Numbered from the stretch's first letter, positions 18,254 through 27,229 are shown. The stretch: DNA of 64,000 bases from Mycobacterium sp. AT1 (GCF_002043095.1 NZ_MVOC01000057.1:124001-188000); one strand, 5' to 3'. Numbers and translations: made by a program. Notes: generated by a model from the letters alone, not told the origin.

Positions 18254-19261
18254 GTGGACCCAGTCGCAGCGCTGCGCCAAATCGCGTACTACAAGGACCG
18301 TGCCCGGGAGGACTCCCGGCGGGTGATGGCCTACCGCAAGGCCGCCGACGTCGTCGAGCACCTCGACGACGCGCAACGCGACAAGCACGGCAAGGCCAAC
18401 AGTTGGCAGTCGCTGCCCGGCGTCGGCCCCAAGACCGCAGCCGTCATCGCGCAGGCGTGGGCCGGCCGCGAGCCCGACGTGTTGGTCGAATTACGTTCCA
18501 ACGCCATGGATCTCGGCGGCGGTGAGATTCGGGCGGCGCTCAGGGGCGACCTGCACCTGCACTCCAACTGGTCGGACGGCTCGGCCCCGATCTCGGAGAT
18601 GATGGCCGCCGCGAAGGCTCTCGGCCACGAGTACTGCGCGCTGACCGACCACTCGCCACGGCTGACGGTCGCCAACGGCCTGTCCGCCGACCGGCTCCGC
18701 GAGCAGCTCGACGTCATCGACGAACTGCGAGACACGTTCGCGCCCATGCGAATTCTCACCGGCATCGAGGTCGACATCCTCGACGACGGCACCCTCGACC
18801 AGGACGACGACCTGCTCGAGCGGCTCGACGTCGTGGTCGCCAGCGTGCACTCGAAGCTGAAGATGGACTCCGCGGCGATGACCCGCCGGATGGTGCGAGC
18901 GGTGTCGGGTGGACAGGCCGACGTCCTCGGCCACTGCACCGGCAGGCTGGTCGAGGGCGGCCGCGGAACCAGGGCCGAATCGGCGTTCGACGCCGAAAAG
19001 GTCTTCACCGCCTGCCGCGACCACGGCACCGCCGTCGAGATCAACTCGCGGCCCGAGCGCCGGGACCCACCCACCCGGTTGCTCGCCATGGCACTGGAGA
19101 TCGGCTGCGACTTCTCCATCGACACCGACGCTCATGCGCCCGGCCAGTTGGACTTCCTCGGCTACGGCGCCCAACGGGCCCTGGACAACGGCGTCCCCGT
19201 CGACCGGATCGTCAACACCTGGCCGGTGGAGAAGCTCCTGGCCTGGACGACGGCGGGCTAG
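18254..19261 (+). CDS. PHP-domain phosphoesterase with helix-hairpin-helix N-terminus
   Basis: A 335-residue protein, the length of M. tuberculosis Rv3856c. The N-terminal quarter resembles the DNA polymerase beta/PolX HhH region (SLPGVGPKTAAVIAQAW). From about residue 97 a PHP metal-dependent phosphoesterase domain follows: GDLHLHSNWSDGSAP, EYCALTDHSP, ILTGIEVDIL, VVASVHSK and IDTDAHAPGQL supply the metal-binding His/Asp/Glu set. It has lost the nucleotidyltransferase region of full PolX. It could act as a DNA-end phosphatase or nuclease. GTG at 18254 chosen by family length. Confidence 0.85.
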   Translation: MDPVAALRQIAYYKDRAREDSRRVMAYRKAADVVEHLDDAQRDKHGKANSWQSLPGVGPKTAAVIAQAWAGREPDVLVELRSNAMDLGGGEIRAALRGDLHLHSNWSDGSAPISEMMAAAKALGHEYCALTDHSPRLTVANGLSADRLREQLDVIDELRDTFAPMRILTGIEVDILDDGTLDQDDDLLERLDVVVASVHSKLKMDSAAMTRRMVRAVSGGQADVLGHCTGRLVEGGRGTRAESAFDAEKVFTACRDHGTAVEINSRPERRDPPTRLLAMALEIGCDFSIDTDAHAPGQLDFLGYGAQRALDNGVPVDRIVNTWPVEKLLAWTTAG

Positions 19262-19269
19262 TTCCAGGG

Positions 19270-20526
19270 CTAGTCCGGCAGCATCGGCATCTCGAGCCCA
19301 GGGTCCCGGCCGACGAGCACACCGCGCGTCACCGACGCGCTGCCGAACCGGCGGCGAACCTCGTCCATCGCTGAGTCGACGGCCAACAGATGCTCCGGCG
19401 TGCCCGTGGTCCTGCGCTTGTCGCCGGAGGACTCGAACGGCAGCTCCAGCTCGAGCTGCTGCGCGCCGTCGCGGTCGATGTTGGACACCGCGAAGCCGAC
19501 CAGCGTCAGGCCGCGTTCGGCGATCAGCGGACCCGCGGTGGCCACCAAATCCCTTGCTGCCGAAAGGATCGCCTCGGTCGACGCGGTGGCTTGCGGCAGG
19601 GTGTGTGACCGGGTGACCCTACTGAAGTCGTTGAACCGCAGGCGCAGCACGACGGTGCGTCCGGTGCGGTCGGACTTGCGCATCCGTCGGGTGATGCGAT
19701 CCACCAGGTTCACCACTACGGCGTCGATCTCACTGTGCGACATCGAATTTCCCGATCGGCCAAGTGCCCGCTGGGCTCCCACCGAGCGGCGTCGGACACC
19801 GGTGACGACCCGGCGGCGATCGATGTTGTGCGACAACGCAAACAGCTGATGGCCCATCCCGCCGCCGACGATCGACCCGAGCATGGACTCGCTCAGCTCC
19901 GCCACGTCGGCCACGGTGTGGATGCCGTGGGCGTGCAGCTTGTCGGCGGTCTTGGCGCCCACTCCCCACAGTCGCCGTACGGGCAACGGATGCAGGAATT
20001 CCAACTCGCGGTCGGGCGGCACCAGCAGCAGCCCGTTGGGCTTGCCCTCCTGGCTGGCCACCTTCGCGAGGAACTTGGTGCGGGCGATGCCAACCGTGAT
20101 CGGCAGGCCGACCTGGTCGCGCACCTGCTCCCGCAGGCGGGCACCGATCTGTACCGGGGTGCCCGACACCCGCAGCAACCCGCTGACGTCGAGGAACGCC
20201 TCGTCGACCGATAGTGGCTCGACCAGGGGAGTGGTGTCGTGGAAGACCTCGAACACCGCGGCGCTGGCGTCGGTGTAGGCCGCCATTCGGGGCGGCACCA
20301 CGATGGCGTGCGGGCAGAGTTGCTTGGCCTGGCGCCCGCCCATCGCGGTCTTCACGCCGTACGCCTTGGCCTCGTAGCTGGCCGCCAGCACCACGCCGCC
20401 TCCGACGATCACCGGCTTGCCGCGCAGCGACGGGTCGTCACGCTGTTCGACGGACGCGTAGAAGGAGTCGAGATCGGCGTGCAGGATGTTCGCCTCGCCC
20501 ACCCCCTGCGCACCGGACACGAACAC
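19270..20526 (-). CDS. dinB: DNA polymerase IV (Y-family)
   Basis: A 418-residue translesion polymerase. Catalytic carboxylates are visible in LHADLDSFYASVEQ (about residues 14-27) and LSVDEAFLDVSG. GIARTKFLAKVAS and VRRLWGVGAKTADKLH mark the palm and thumb HhH, and the little-finger domain follows. The C-terminal QLELELPF stretch could include a sliding-clamp contact. The GTG at 20526 removes an untypical N-terminal extension and avoids overlap with ethR, 27 bases upstream. Its position between the PHP gene and ethR is not the arrangement I know from M. tuberculosis. Confidence 0.9.
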   Translation of the reverse strand: MFVSGAQGVGEANILHADLDSFYASVEQRDDPSLRGKPVIVGGGVVLAASYEAKAYGVKTAMGGRQAKQLCPHAIVVPPRMAAYTDASAAVFEVFHDTTPLVEPLSVDEAFLDVSGLLRVSGTPVQIGARLREQVRDQVGLPITVGIARTKFLAKVASQEGKPNGLLLVPPDRELEFLHPLPVRRLWGVGAKTADKLHAHGIHTVADVAELSESMLGSIVGGGMGHQLFALSHNIDRRRVVTGVRRRSVGAQRALGRSGNSMSHSEIDAVVVNLVDRITRRMRKSDRTGRTVVLRLRFNDFSRVTRSHTLPQATASTEAILSAARDLVATAGPLIAERGLTLVGFAVSNIDRDGAQQLELELPFESSGDKRRTTGTPEHLLAVDSAMDEVRRRFGSASVTRGVLVGRDPGLEMPMLPD

Positions 20527-20552
20527 ATGTTCGCATCGACGCCCGACGAAAG

Positions 20553-21194
20553 CTACTGGCTGTCCCCATAGATGCTGGTCAGCCAAATGTGCACCAGGGT
20601 GTCCACGACGCGATCCCGAGCGACCGAGCCCGGCTCGGCGACCAGCGTCGCCGTCATGGTCCGCTCGTTCATCAGGTTGAGCGACGTGGCGAGGTCGTGC
20701 GCGTCGATGGTGGTGGGCGCGGCGCCGCGGGCCCGCTCGGCCTCGATCAGCGCGGCGGTCTGGTCGATCCACTTCTGCATGAACGCCGACCAGACGGCGC
20801 GGAAGTCCGGGCTGCTGGCCAGGGCCTCGGTGCCAGCCCGGGCCACGACGCTGTGCGAGCCGAACGCGGTGAAGAAGGTACGGATGCCCTCGCGGAAGGC
20901 CCGTCGCGGATCGGTCGGCAGATGCTGCGTGGCTCCGTCGAACCCGGTGTCGGCCTGCTGGATGAGCGGGTCGATCAGGGCAAGCAGCACCGCGTCCTTG
21001 GACGGGAAGTAGAAGTAGAACGTCGGACGCGACAGGCCGGCACCCTTGGCCAGGTCGTCGACGGAGATGTCGGCGAACTTCTTGTCCTCGAGCAGTCGCT
21101 CGGCCGTCGCGAGGATGGCTGCCTCGCGCTCGTCGCCCGACGGGCGCGTCGAGCGACGTCCCCGCCCGGATCGGGCCGTGCTGGCAGTGGTCAT
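20553..21194 (-). CDS. ethR: TetR-family repressor EthR
   Basis: A 213-residue TetR regulator. The N-terminal helix-turn-helix is ISVDDLAKGAGLSRPTFYFYF, followed by a hydrophobic ligand-binding domain with FREGIRTFFTAFGSHS and MNERTMTATL segments. Divergent placement 76 bases from ethA identifies it as EthR, which represses ethA and so controls activation of ethionamide. The length is close to the M. tuberculosis protein (216 residues). The ATG at 21194 was chosen because upstream readings cross the operator. Confidence 0.93.
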   Translation of the reverse strand: MTTASTARSGRGRRSTRPSGDEREAAILATAERLLEDKKFADISVDDLAKGAGLSRPTFYFYFPSKDAVLLALIDPLIQQADTGFDGATQHLPTDPRRAFREGIRTFFTAFGSHSVVARAGTEALASSPDFRAVWSAFMQKWIDQTAALIEAERARGAAPTTIDAHDLATSLNLMNERTMTATLVAEPGSVARDRVVDTLVHIWLTSIYGDSQ

Positions 21195-21212
21195 GGCCTG
21201 CACTTTACTGCA

Positions 21213-21229
21213 TGTCGAAATATTCGACA
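21213..21229. promoter_or_regulatory. EthR operator palindrome
   Basis: The 76-bp ethR-ethA intergenic region holds the inverted repeat TGTCGAA-ATA-TTCGACA, followed by further CGACA/TTGAC half-sites up to about 21265. EthR of M. tuberculosis binds an extended operator of several TCGAC-type half-sites between the two genes, so this is the likely binding region. Confidence 0.7.
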
Positions 21230-21270
21230 GGGTGTTGACTGACTCGACACCCTGTTGATAACGTGTCGCC

Positions 21271-22740
21271 ATGATTGAACACCTCGACGTCCTGATCGTC
21301 GGCGCCGGCATCTCCGGTATCAGCGCGGCCTGGCATCTGCAGGACCGCTCGCCGTCGAAGACCTACGCGATTCTCGAACGCCGCGAGAGCATGGGCGGCA
21401 CGTGGGACCTGTTCAAGTACCCCGGCATTCGCTCGGACTCGGACATGTTCACCCTCGGCTTCCGGTTCAAGCCGTGGACGTCGGCCAAGGCGATCGCCGA
21501 CGGCCCGTCAATCTTGTCCTACATCAAGGACGCCGCCGCAGAGAACGGCATCGACAAGAACATCCGCTACAACCACCGGGTGGTCGCCGCCGACTGGTCC
21601 GACGCCGACAACCGCTGGACCGTCACCGTCGACACCGGCGACGAAGAGGTCACCAAGACGTGCTCGTTCTTCTTCGCCACCACCGGTTACTACAACTACG
21701 ACGAGGGCTACTCCCCGGAGTTCCCCGGGTCCGCCGACTTCGCAGGCACCATCGTGCACCCGCAGCACTGGCCGGAGGATCTCGACTACGCGGGCAAGAA
21801 GATCGTCGTCATCGGAAGCGGCGCCACCGCGATCACGCTGATCCCCGCGCTGGTCAAAAGCGGCGCCGGGCACGTCACCATGCTGCAACGCTCGCCGTCC
21901 TACGTCGGCTCGTTGCCGGACGTGGACCCGGTCGCGGTCGCCGCCAACAAGTACCTTCCCGAAAACGTGGCCCACGTGGTCAACCGCTGGAAGGCGATCA
22001 TCTTCAGCACCGCGCAGTACCAGCTCGCCCGCAAGTTCCCGAACTACATGCGCAAGACGTTGATGACGATGGCCAAGCGCCGGCTGCCCGAGGGCTACGA
22101 CGTCGAGAAGCACTTCGGCCCCAGCTACAACCCGTGGGATCAGCGACTCTGCCTGGCCCCCAACGGCGACCTGTTCAAGACCATCCGCAAGGGCAATGCC
22201 GACGTCGTCACCGACACGATCGACACCTTCGTCCCCGAGGGTATCAAGCTCGCCTCCGGCGAGGTGCTGAACGCCGACATCATCGTCACCGCAACGGGTT
22301 TGAACATGCAACTGCTCGGCGGTCTGGCTCCGACCCTAAACGGTCAGCCGATCGACCTGACGTCGTTGATGACCTACAAGGGGCTGATGTTCTCCGGCAT
22401 CCCCAACTTCGCCATCACCTTCGGGTACACGAACGCGTCGTGGACGCTGAAGGCCGACCTGGTCTCGGAATTCGTCTGCCGTGTGCTGAACTACATGGAC
22501 GACAACGGTTTCGACCGAGTCGTGCCCGAGCACCCAGGCGCAGCCGTCAGCGAATTGCCGTTCATGGACTTCGCGCCGGGCTACTTCCTGCGGGCCATCG
22601 ACCAGCTGCCGAAGTCGGGCTCACGGGCACCGTGGCGGCTCAAGCAGAACTACCTGCTCGACCTCCGGCTGATCCGTCAGGGCAAGGTCGACGACGAGGC
22701 TCTGCACTTCACCAAACACCTTGCGGCCGTTGGGGTTTAA
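21271..22740 (+). CDS. ethA: FAD-containing Baeyer-Villiger monooxygenase EthA
   Basis: A 489-residue flavoprotein, the normal EthA length. It has the N-terminal FAD motif IVGAGISGISAAWH, the Baeyer-Villiger fingerprint FAGTIVHPQHWP (F-x-G-x3-H-x3-W-P) and the NADPH-binding IGSGATAITLIPAL. EthA oxidises ketones and thioamides and activates the prodrug ethionamide in M. tuberculosis. The ATG follows the operator directly. A strong hairpin follows the stop codon. Confidence 0.94.
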   Translation: MIEHLDVLIVGAGISGISAAWHLQDRSPSKTYAILERRESMGGTWDLFKYPGIRSDSDMFTLGFRFKPWTSAKAIADGPSILSYIKDAAAENGIDKNIRYNHRVVAADWSDADNRWTVTVDTGDEEVTKTCSFFFATTGYYNYDEGYSPEFPGSADFAGTIVHPQHWPEDLDYAGKKIVVIGSGATAITLIPALVKSGAGHVTMLQRSPSYVGSLPDVDPVAVAANKYLPENVAHVVNRWKAIIFSTAQYQLARKFPNYMRKTLMTMAKRRLPEGYDVEKHFGPSYNPWDQRLCLAPNGDLFKTIRKGNADVVTDTIDTFVPEGIKLASGEVLNADIIVTATGLNMQLLGGLAPTLNGQPIDLTSLMTYKGLMFSGIPNFAITFGYTNASWTLKADLVSEFVCRVLNYMDDNGFDRVVPEHPGAAVSELPFMDFAPGYFLRAIDQLPKSGSRAPWRLKQNYLLDLRLIRQGKVDDEALHFTKHLAAVGV

Positions 22741-22759
22741 CACTCCCGCGACCAGACGC

Positions 22760-22794
22760 AAAGGGCCCTGACGCGCCGCGTGTCAGGGCCCTTT
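22760..22794. terminator. Bidirectional terminator between ethA and rraA
   Basis: A 13-bp perfect stem (AAAGGGCCCTGAC / GTCAGGGCCCTTT) with a nine-base loop lies 20 bases after the ethA stop and 18 bases before the rraA stop on the other strand. The A-run on the left and T-run on the right suit termination in both directions. Confidence 0.85.
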
Positions 22795-22811
22795 ACGTCT
22801 GCTCGGCGAGG

Positions 22812-23291
22812 TTAGCCGCTGACGACGACGATCCCGTCGTCGTCGCAGTACGCAATCTCTCCCGGGGTGAACGTCACGCCGCCGAAGGTCACCGCCACGT
22901 CGCGCTGACCGGCCCCGGTCTTGGTGCCCTTGCGAGGGTTGGTGCCCAGCGCCTTGACGCCGAGGTTCATCGTGCGTAGCGCGGCGGCGTCGCGCACCGC
23001 GCCGTGGACGATCACGCCCGCCCAGCCGTTCTCGACGGCGAGACCGGCGATGACGTCACCGACCAACGCCGTGTGCAGCGATCCTTCGCCGTCGACCACC
23101 AGCACGCCCCCGTGCCCCGGCTCGGACAGGATGGACTTCAGCAGCGCGTTGTCCTGAAAGCACCGGACGGTGGTGACCGGTCCGGCGAACATCGTCGCGC
23201 CGCCGAGGTTCTGCAATTGCAGATCGCAGCTGCGGACGTCGGGGTAGATCTCGTCGACGAGGTCGGCGGTGGCGCGAGGTTCGATGGTCAC
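22812..23291 (-). CDS. rraA: RraA-family protein (annotated MenG/RraA)
   Basis: A 159-residue protein of the RraA/HMG-aldolase-like family. Diagnostic segments are GVLVVDGEGSLHTALVGD, GWAGVIVHGAVRDAAALRTM and GTNPRKGTKTGAG. In enterobacteria RraA inhibits RNase E; in actinobacteria the role is less certain, and the older name MenG (menaquinone methyltransferase) is probably wrong. GTG at 23291. It lies 14 bases downstream of the hns-like gene, so the two are likely co-transcribed. Confidence 0.9.
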   Translation of the reverse strand: MTIEPRATADLVDEIYPDVRSCDLQLQNLGGATMFAGPVTTVRCFQDNALLKSILSEPGHGGVLVVDGEGSLHTALVGDVIAGLAVENGWAGVIVHGAVRDAAALRTMNLGVKALGTNPRKGTKTGAGQRDVAVTFGGVTFTPGEIAYCDDDGIVVVSG

Positions 23292-23305
23292 GGCTGGATA
23301 CCAGT

Positions 23306-23785
23306 TCAGTCGTCGTCGGAGCTGCGACGCGCCAGCAACACGACCAGCAGGGCCAGCGCGCCCGCCGCCACGGCGACGACCAGTGGCAGACGAGACGACT
23401 CCGGACCGGGCAGCGGGATGGGCGTCGGAGCGCTCGCGACCGTCGACTTCGCTTGAGCCGCAACTTCCTTCGCCGGCGAGATCGGTGCGCGATCGCCGTT
23501 GGCCTCCGCTGGAGGATTCGGCGCGGGCGACGGTGGGGACGGTACGGGTGGTACGGGCGGCGGAGGAGTGACCGCGGCAGGCGGCGGTGTGGCCTTCTTC
23601 GCGGGCGCCTTCTTCGCAGGTACGGCCTTCTTGGCGGGAGCCTTCTTCACCGGGGCCTTCTTGGCTGCCTTGGCTGGCGGCGTCTTCGCCGGCGGCGTGG
23701 CGGGTGCCTTCGGGGCCGGTTCGGCGACAGCGTCCGGCGATCGATCGTCGGGCGACTGGCCCTGTCGATCTTGCTCGTCGGCCAT
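23306..23785 (-). CDS. hns: H-NS-like lysine/alanine/proline-rich protein with C-terminal membrane helix
   Basis: A 159-residue protein. Residues about 25-65 are tandem AKK/APAKKA repeats like a histone H1 tail, followed by a proline-rich linker. The C-terminus is one hydrophobic helix (VVAVAAGALALLVVLLA) and a charged tail. This is the arrangement of Rv3852 (Hns), a DNA-binding membrane-associated protein. The ATG at 23785 has AAAGGAG just upstream. It precedes rraA, as in M. tuberculosis. Confidence 0.85.
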   Translation of the reverse strand: MADEQDRQGQSPDDRSPDAVAEPAPKAPATPPAKTPPAKAAKKAPVKKAPAKKAVPAKKAPAKKATPPPAAVTPPPPVPPVPSPPSPAPNPPAEANGDRAPISPAKEVAAQAKSTVASAPTPIPLPGPESSRLPLVVAVAAGALALLVVLLARRSSDDD

Positions 23786-23854
23786 AGTGGCTGCTCCTTT
23801 GCAGTGCGATGGGTAGTCGGCAGCGGTGACCATCATGCCAGTTGACGGATTTGG

Positions 23855-24778
23855 CTAACCCGTGACCGCCAACGCGGCTGCCAAGGTCAGGGCGATCGCC
23901 ATCACCGCCAACTCGACCCGCGACCGGCTCCGCGACACGTCGACCGTGGCGCGGTGAGAGCGTGCGGCAGGCAGCCAGCCTGCTCGATTCCGCGCCGCGA
24001 GCACGATTAGGACGGCGGTGACGACCACCTTCGCCGACAGCACGCGCCCGTATGCGGTGCCGTAGAGGTCGGACGGCGACGTCAGCGTGACGGCCGCGCC
24101 CACCACGCCGAACACCAGCAGAACCACCACGCACCACGTCGACGTCTGGGAGAACCGTGGCAAGACCCTGGCCCACTGTCCGCGGTGGGTCACCACCAGG
24201 ACCAGCCCTGCGAGAACGCCACACCACGCCGCCGCAGCCAGCGCGTGGACCGCCACCGCCATCCCACCCAGCGGGCTCTCGGACAGATGGCCGACCAGGC
24301 TCCGCCCGGCGACCCCGATGGCAGCCGCGCCAACGGCGAGCACGCCCGGCGCCGAAACCGGCCGGGTGCCCCTCGGCGAGGACAGCGCGACGACGCACAC
24401 CACCAGCGCTGCGCTCAGACACACCAACCCCGCCCGGCCCACCGCGGTGTCCGTGGCGAACGCGACCGTGGTGCGCACGCCGACCCGGGCAGCCGACCAG
24501 CCCGCTGCCTCGGCGGCACCGACGACGAGCCGGACCAATTCGGCGACCGTCCACACCGCCGACACCAGGACCAGGGGGCGGGCGGCGCGCGCCGCCAACT
24601 CGTCGCGGTAGCGCTCGACGTCGACGGCGGGCACGACCACCAGGCCGAGGGTGACCACCGCCGCCACGTCGCAGACCGCGCGAACCAGGCTCGAGGCAGG
24701 CGAACCAAGCACCAACGCCAACGCGGCGGCACCCCCGACGCACAGGGCGCCGAGGAGTGCCGCTCGCCGTCTGCTCAC
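23855..24778 (-). CDS. CopD-type copper transport membrane protein
   Basis: A 307-residue membrane protein with about eight helices. The GHLSESPLGGMAVAVHALAAAAWCGVLAGLV region with its histidines is the CopD domain associated with copper uptake or homeostasis, partner of periplasmic CopC. The GTG at 24778 overlaps the copC stop by 4 bases (GTGA). It ends the leftward copper-type cassette. It is smaller than the large CopD/CtaG fusions of some mycobacteria. Confidence 0.82.
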   Translation of the reverse strand: MSRRRAALLGALCVGGAAALALVLGSPASSLVRAVCDVAAVVTLGLVVVPAVDVERYRDELAARAARPLVLVSAVWTVAELVRLVVGAAEAAGWSAARVGVRTTVAFATDTAVGRAGLVCLSAALVVCVVALSSPRGTRPVSAPGVLAVGAAAIGVAGRSLVGHLSESPLGGMAVAVHALAAAAWCGVLAGLVLVVTHRGQWARVLPRFSQTSTWCVVVLLVFGVVGAAVTLTSPSDLYGTAYGRVLSAKVVVTAVLIVLAARNRAGWLPAARSHRATVDVSRSRSRVELAVMAIALTLAAALAVTG

Positions 24779-25284
24779 GTGCGCCGCCGCACCGCCACCC
24801 ACGCGCCGCCGCCGACGATCGCCGCGGCCAGCGCCACGAACGGCCACACGGGCATCCCGTCCGACTCGTCGGAGGACTTCCCGACCTTGGGACCTGGGGA
24901 ACCGGTTCCCGCCACCGTCAGGGTGAACGACCAAGAGCCGCTGACCACGTGGCCGTCGGCCGAGGTGACGCGGTAGTTCACGGTGTAGGCGCCCGTCGGG
25001 CCCAGCGGCAGCAACGCGACGCTGGCGACGGGACCCGCGACGTCCACCGGCCCCGTCGACCACAGGTTGCCGTCCGGTCCGACGACGGTCATGGCCGCGA
25101 AGTCGGTTTGCAACCGCTCGTTGAACGTCGCGCTGACGCGCGCCGGACCGCTGCCGACGGAACTGTCGGGTGCGGGATCGGCAGCCACGCGAACGGCGTG
25201 CGCCGACGCGACGCCGGCGCCCGCCAGTGCGGCCATCGCGAGCGCCGCACCGATCAGCGCCGCGGCCGTCAACCGTCGGATCAC
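24775..25284 (-). CDS. CopC-domain copper-binding protein
   Basis: A 169-residue exported protein. The signal peptide ends ASAHA, so the mature N-terminus starts with His, a copper ligand in CopC proteins. The Ig-like CopC domain follows (VSATFNERLQTDFAAMTVV, then TSADGHVVSGSWSFTL with a second His). A C-terminal membrane helix (residues about 144-162) anchors it outside the cell. The GTG at 25284 overlaps the upstream DUF1775 stop by 4 bases. Confidence 0.87.
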   Translation of the reverse strand: MIRRLTAAALIGAALAMAALAGAGVASAHAVRVAADPAPDSSVGSGPARVSATFNERLQTDFAAMTVVGPDGNLWSTGPVDVAGPVASVALLPLGPTGAYTVNYRVTSADGHVVSGSWSFTLTVAGTGSPGPKVGKSSDESDGMPVWPFVALAAAIVGGGAWVAVRRRT

Positions 25285-25979
25285 GTCCGGCGGCGTCCGG
25301 TGAGCGCCACGACGACCCCCACGGCGGCCAGCACCAAGGCGCCGCCTGCCAACCAGCGCGCGGTGTCGTCGGGGCGGGCCGACGCCGGTTCGGCGGCCGG
25401 CTCTGCGGCTGCCGTGGCCATCGGGGCCGCGGGCTGTTCGTGGTCGTCGTGGCCTTCGGCCGACGCTCCGGTCAGCTTCAGCTCGGGTGCGGGGTGCTCG
25501 GGCTCGCCACCGCCGGGCAGGGGCGGCTGGTCCCACCGCACGACGGTGCCGTCCGAGTAGGTCTGGGTGGCCGGCAGCGTCACCGTCGGTTGGTTGGGCA
25601 GGGTCACCGAGACGTTGAACAGCGCGAACTGGTCTGACGAGATGCCGACCGACGGCGCGGCCGTCCAGGTGACCGACCGAACCGTGCCCGCGGCGGCGTC
25701 GCGGTCCAGCCGGGCGGTCCACCCCGGCATGACCTCCGTGCGCGCGGAAGCGACATTGGGTAGCGCGACACTGAATGCGGTTGTAAGAGCGCCTGTTTCG
25801 GATTCTCCGGGGACGCGGAAGGTCAGCACGGACGTGCTGCCCGGGGCCGCGCCGTCGGCGTCGACGTGAACGTGTGCCGAGGCGGTTCCCGCACCGGCAA
25901 GCAGTGCGATGGACATGACCGCGCCCGTGGCGGCGGTCGTGATGAGGGCGCGCGAGGACGCCCGGTGAGCAGATCTCAT
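25281..25979 (-). CDS. YcnI/DUF1775 copper-binding protein
   Basis: A 232-residue exported protein. The signal peptide ends ASAHVHVDADG, giving the N-terminal histidine that forms the copper brace in YcnI. The single DUF1775 domain spans about residues 36-155 and includes a WTAAPSVGISSDQFALF segment. A His/Asp-containing linker and a C-terminal membrane helix (residues about 208-227) follow. It is the middle gene of the operon and is translationally coupled to copC. Confidence 0.85.
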   Translation of the reverse strand: MRSAHRASSRALITTAATGAVMSIALLAGAGTASAHVHVDADGAAPGSTSVLTFRVPGESETGALTTAFSVALPNVASARTEVMPGWTARLDRDAAAGTVRSVTWTAAPSVGISSDQFALFNVSVTLPNQPTVTLPATQTYSDGTVVRWDQPPLPGGGEPEHPAPELKLTGASAEGHDDHEQPAAPMATAAAEPAAEPASARPDDTARWLAGGALVLAAVGVVVALTGRRRT

Positions 25980-26027
25980 GATGGGTTGTTGCCTTCGAGG
26001 GTCGAAAGGGTCGAATGGTCGTTTCGG

Positions 26028-26504
26028 CTAGCGGGCGAGAAAGACCGGTGGACCGCGATGCGACAACGTCGCCGACAGGAAGCGCAAGGACTGCAAGGGC
26101 TGATCGGCACTGATGAACGGGGTCGAGGACGTCACGGCGACGGGGTGACGGTCGCACCGCGTTGCCGCGACGAGCACGCGTGACACCGCTGCGGCGAGCC
26201 GCCCTCCCGCAGCGATCAGGGCCGAGCCGACCACGACCGCCGCGAGGTGAGCGGCGAGCATCAGCAGCGACGGCGCCCCCTCGACCGACGGGTGCGAGTG
26301 CCCGCCGACGCCGAGCAAGGCATGCCCCAGCAGTTGTCCGACCGCGAGGACGGCAAGGAGAGACCGGAAGTCGGGGGTGGCCCGGATGGTCGCCACCAGC
26401 GAGCCAAGGGTGATCGACAGCAGGGCCAGCAGGGCCGCGGTGGGTCCCGACGGCAGGCCACCACCTGCGGTCCCGTGCGCGGCGACCGCCAGCGTCGCCG
26501 TCAA
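26028..26504 (-). CDS. Small membrane protein of copper-type cassette
   Basis: A protein of at least 158 residues with three to four hydrophobic helices, a GVGGHSHPSVEG loop and a C-terminal RGPPVFLAR tail. I do not recognise the family. Its place upstream of DUF1775/copC/copD suggests a role in metal handling. The start is unsure: the TTG at 26504 is the first conventional start, but the frame stays open upstream. A CTG at 26576 would overlap the previous gene's stop by 4 bases, like the other junctions here. Confidence 0.6.
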   Translation of the reverse strand: MTATLAVAAHGTAGGGLPSGPTAALLALLSITLGSLVATIRATPDFRSLLAVLAVGQLLGHALLGVGGHSHPSVEGAPSLLMLAAHLAAVVVGSALIAAGGRLAAAVSRVLVAATRCDRHPVAVTSSTPFISADQPLQSLRFLSATLSHRGPPVFLAR

Positions 26505-26572
26505 CGCCCCCGCCGCGGCCCCTGGAACGAGGCGCGCCGCCGGAGGCGTACGTCGGCGGGGTTGGGTACCGA

Positions 26573-27229
26573 TCAGACCACTCCGAGACGGGCCATCAGG
26601 TCCGCGTCGACTCCGTCCAATTGGTCACTGATCGCGGCGTGCGCGGCCTTGCGACGCGGGGTCGGCATGTTCTCCGCCGCGGTCACGGCCGCCGAGAGGT
26701 CCCGGAGCCGATCCGTCACCGCCGCCACGAACTGCTTGGTTTCGGCGTCCTTCGGCTTCTTCGCGGCCACCTGGGACAGCGTGTGCTCGGCGCCGGCGAT
26801 GCGAGCCGAAAGTGCTCCACCCGCTCCGGAGAACTGACCGAGTTGGCTCAGCGAGACACCCAGTCGGTCCGCGCGCCGCTCGTCGACGAAACCACGCGTG
26901 GCGACGGAGGCGCGGTAGACGATCGGCACTACGACCGGAGCCAGCATCCGTGAGACGGTCAACACCCGGCGAATGCGGGACGCCGAGAGCAGCCTTCCCT
27001 CGTGGACCGCCTTGAGCTGGGCCTCGGCCACCCGGAGGGCGTTTCGGTCGCTGGCCCGCTGTGCCTTGAGGGTCGCCTTCATCGCCTTGACCTGACGTCG
27101 TCCGTCGGCCTTGATGCGCCGCGCTTCGTTCTTCGCGGAGAGTCGTGCCTCGAGTTTCGCCTTGGCCTTGATCGCCTTGGCTTCGGCACGCCGAGTAGCC
27201 CGGCTCTTCCGCCGTCTGAACAGGCCCAT
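26573..27229 (-). CDS. DUF6474-type basic protein (Rv3850-like)
   Basis: A 218-residue protein, the length I recall for Rv3850. The N-terminal 90 residues are very basic and predicted coiled coil (SRATRRAEAKAIKAKAKLE), followed by a moderately hydrophobic helix (MLAPVVVPIVYRASVATR) and a helical C-terminus. The ATG at 27229 has GGGAGG upstream; the frame continues further, but with untypical sequence. Function unknown; it probably binds membrane or nucleic acid through the basic region. Confidence 0.78.
   Translation of the reverse strand: MGLFRRRKSRATRRAEAKAIKAKAKLEARLSAKNEARRIKADGRRQVKAMKATLKAQRASDRNALRVAEAQLKAVHEGRLLSASRIRRVLTVSRMLAPVVVPIVYRASVATRGFVDERRADRLGVSLSQLGQFSGAGGALSARIAGAEHTLSQVAAKKPKDAETKQFVAAVTDRLRDLSAAVTAAENMPTPRRKAAHAAISDQLDGVDADLMARLGVV

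Noticed and set aside
22812..24743. Long reverse frame spanning rraA, hns and part of copD
   Set aside because: Only its last 159 codons (rraA) resemble a protein family; the rest is an out-of-frame shadow of other genes.
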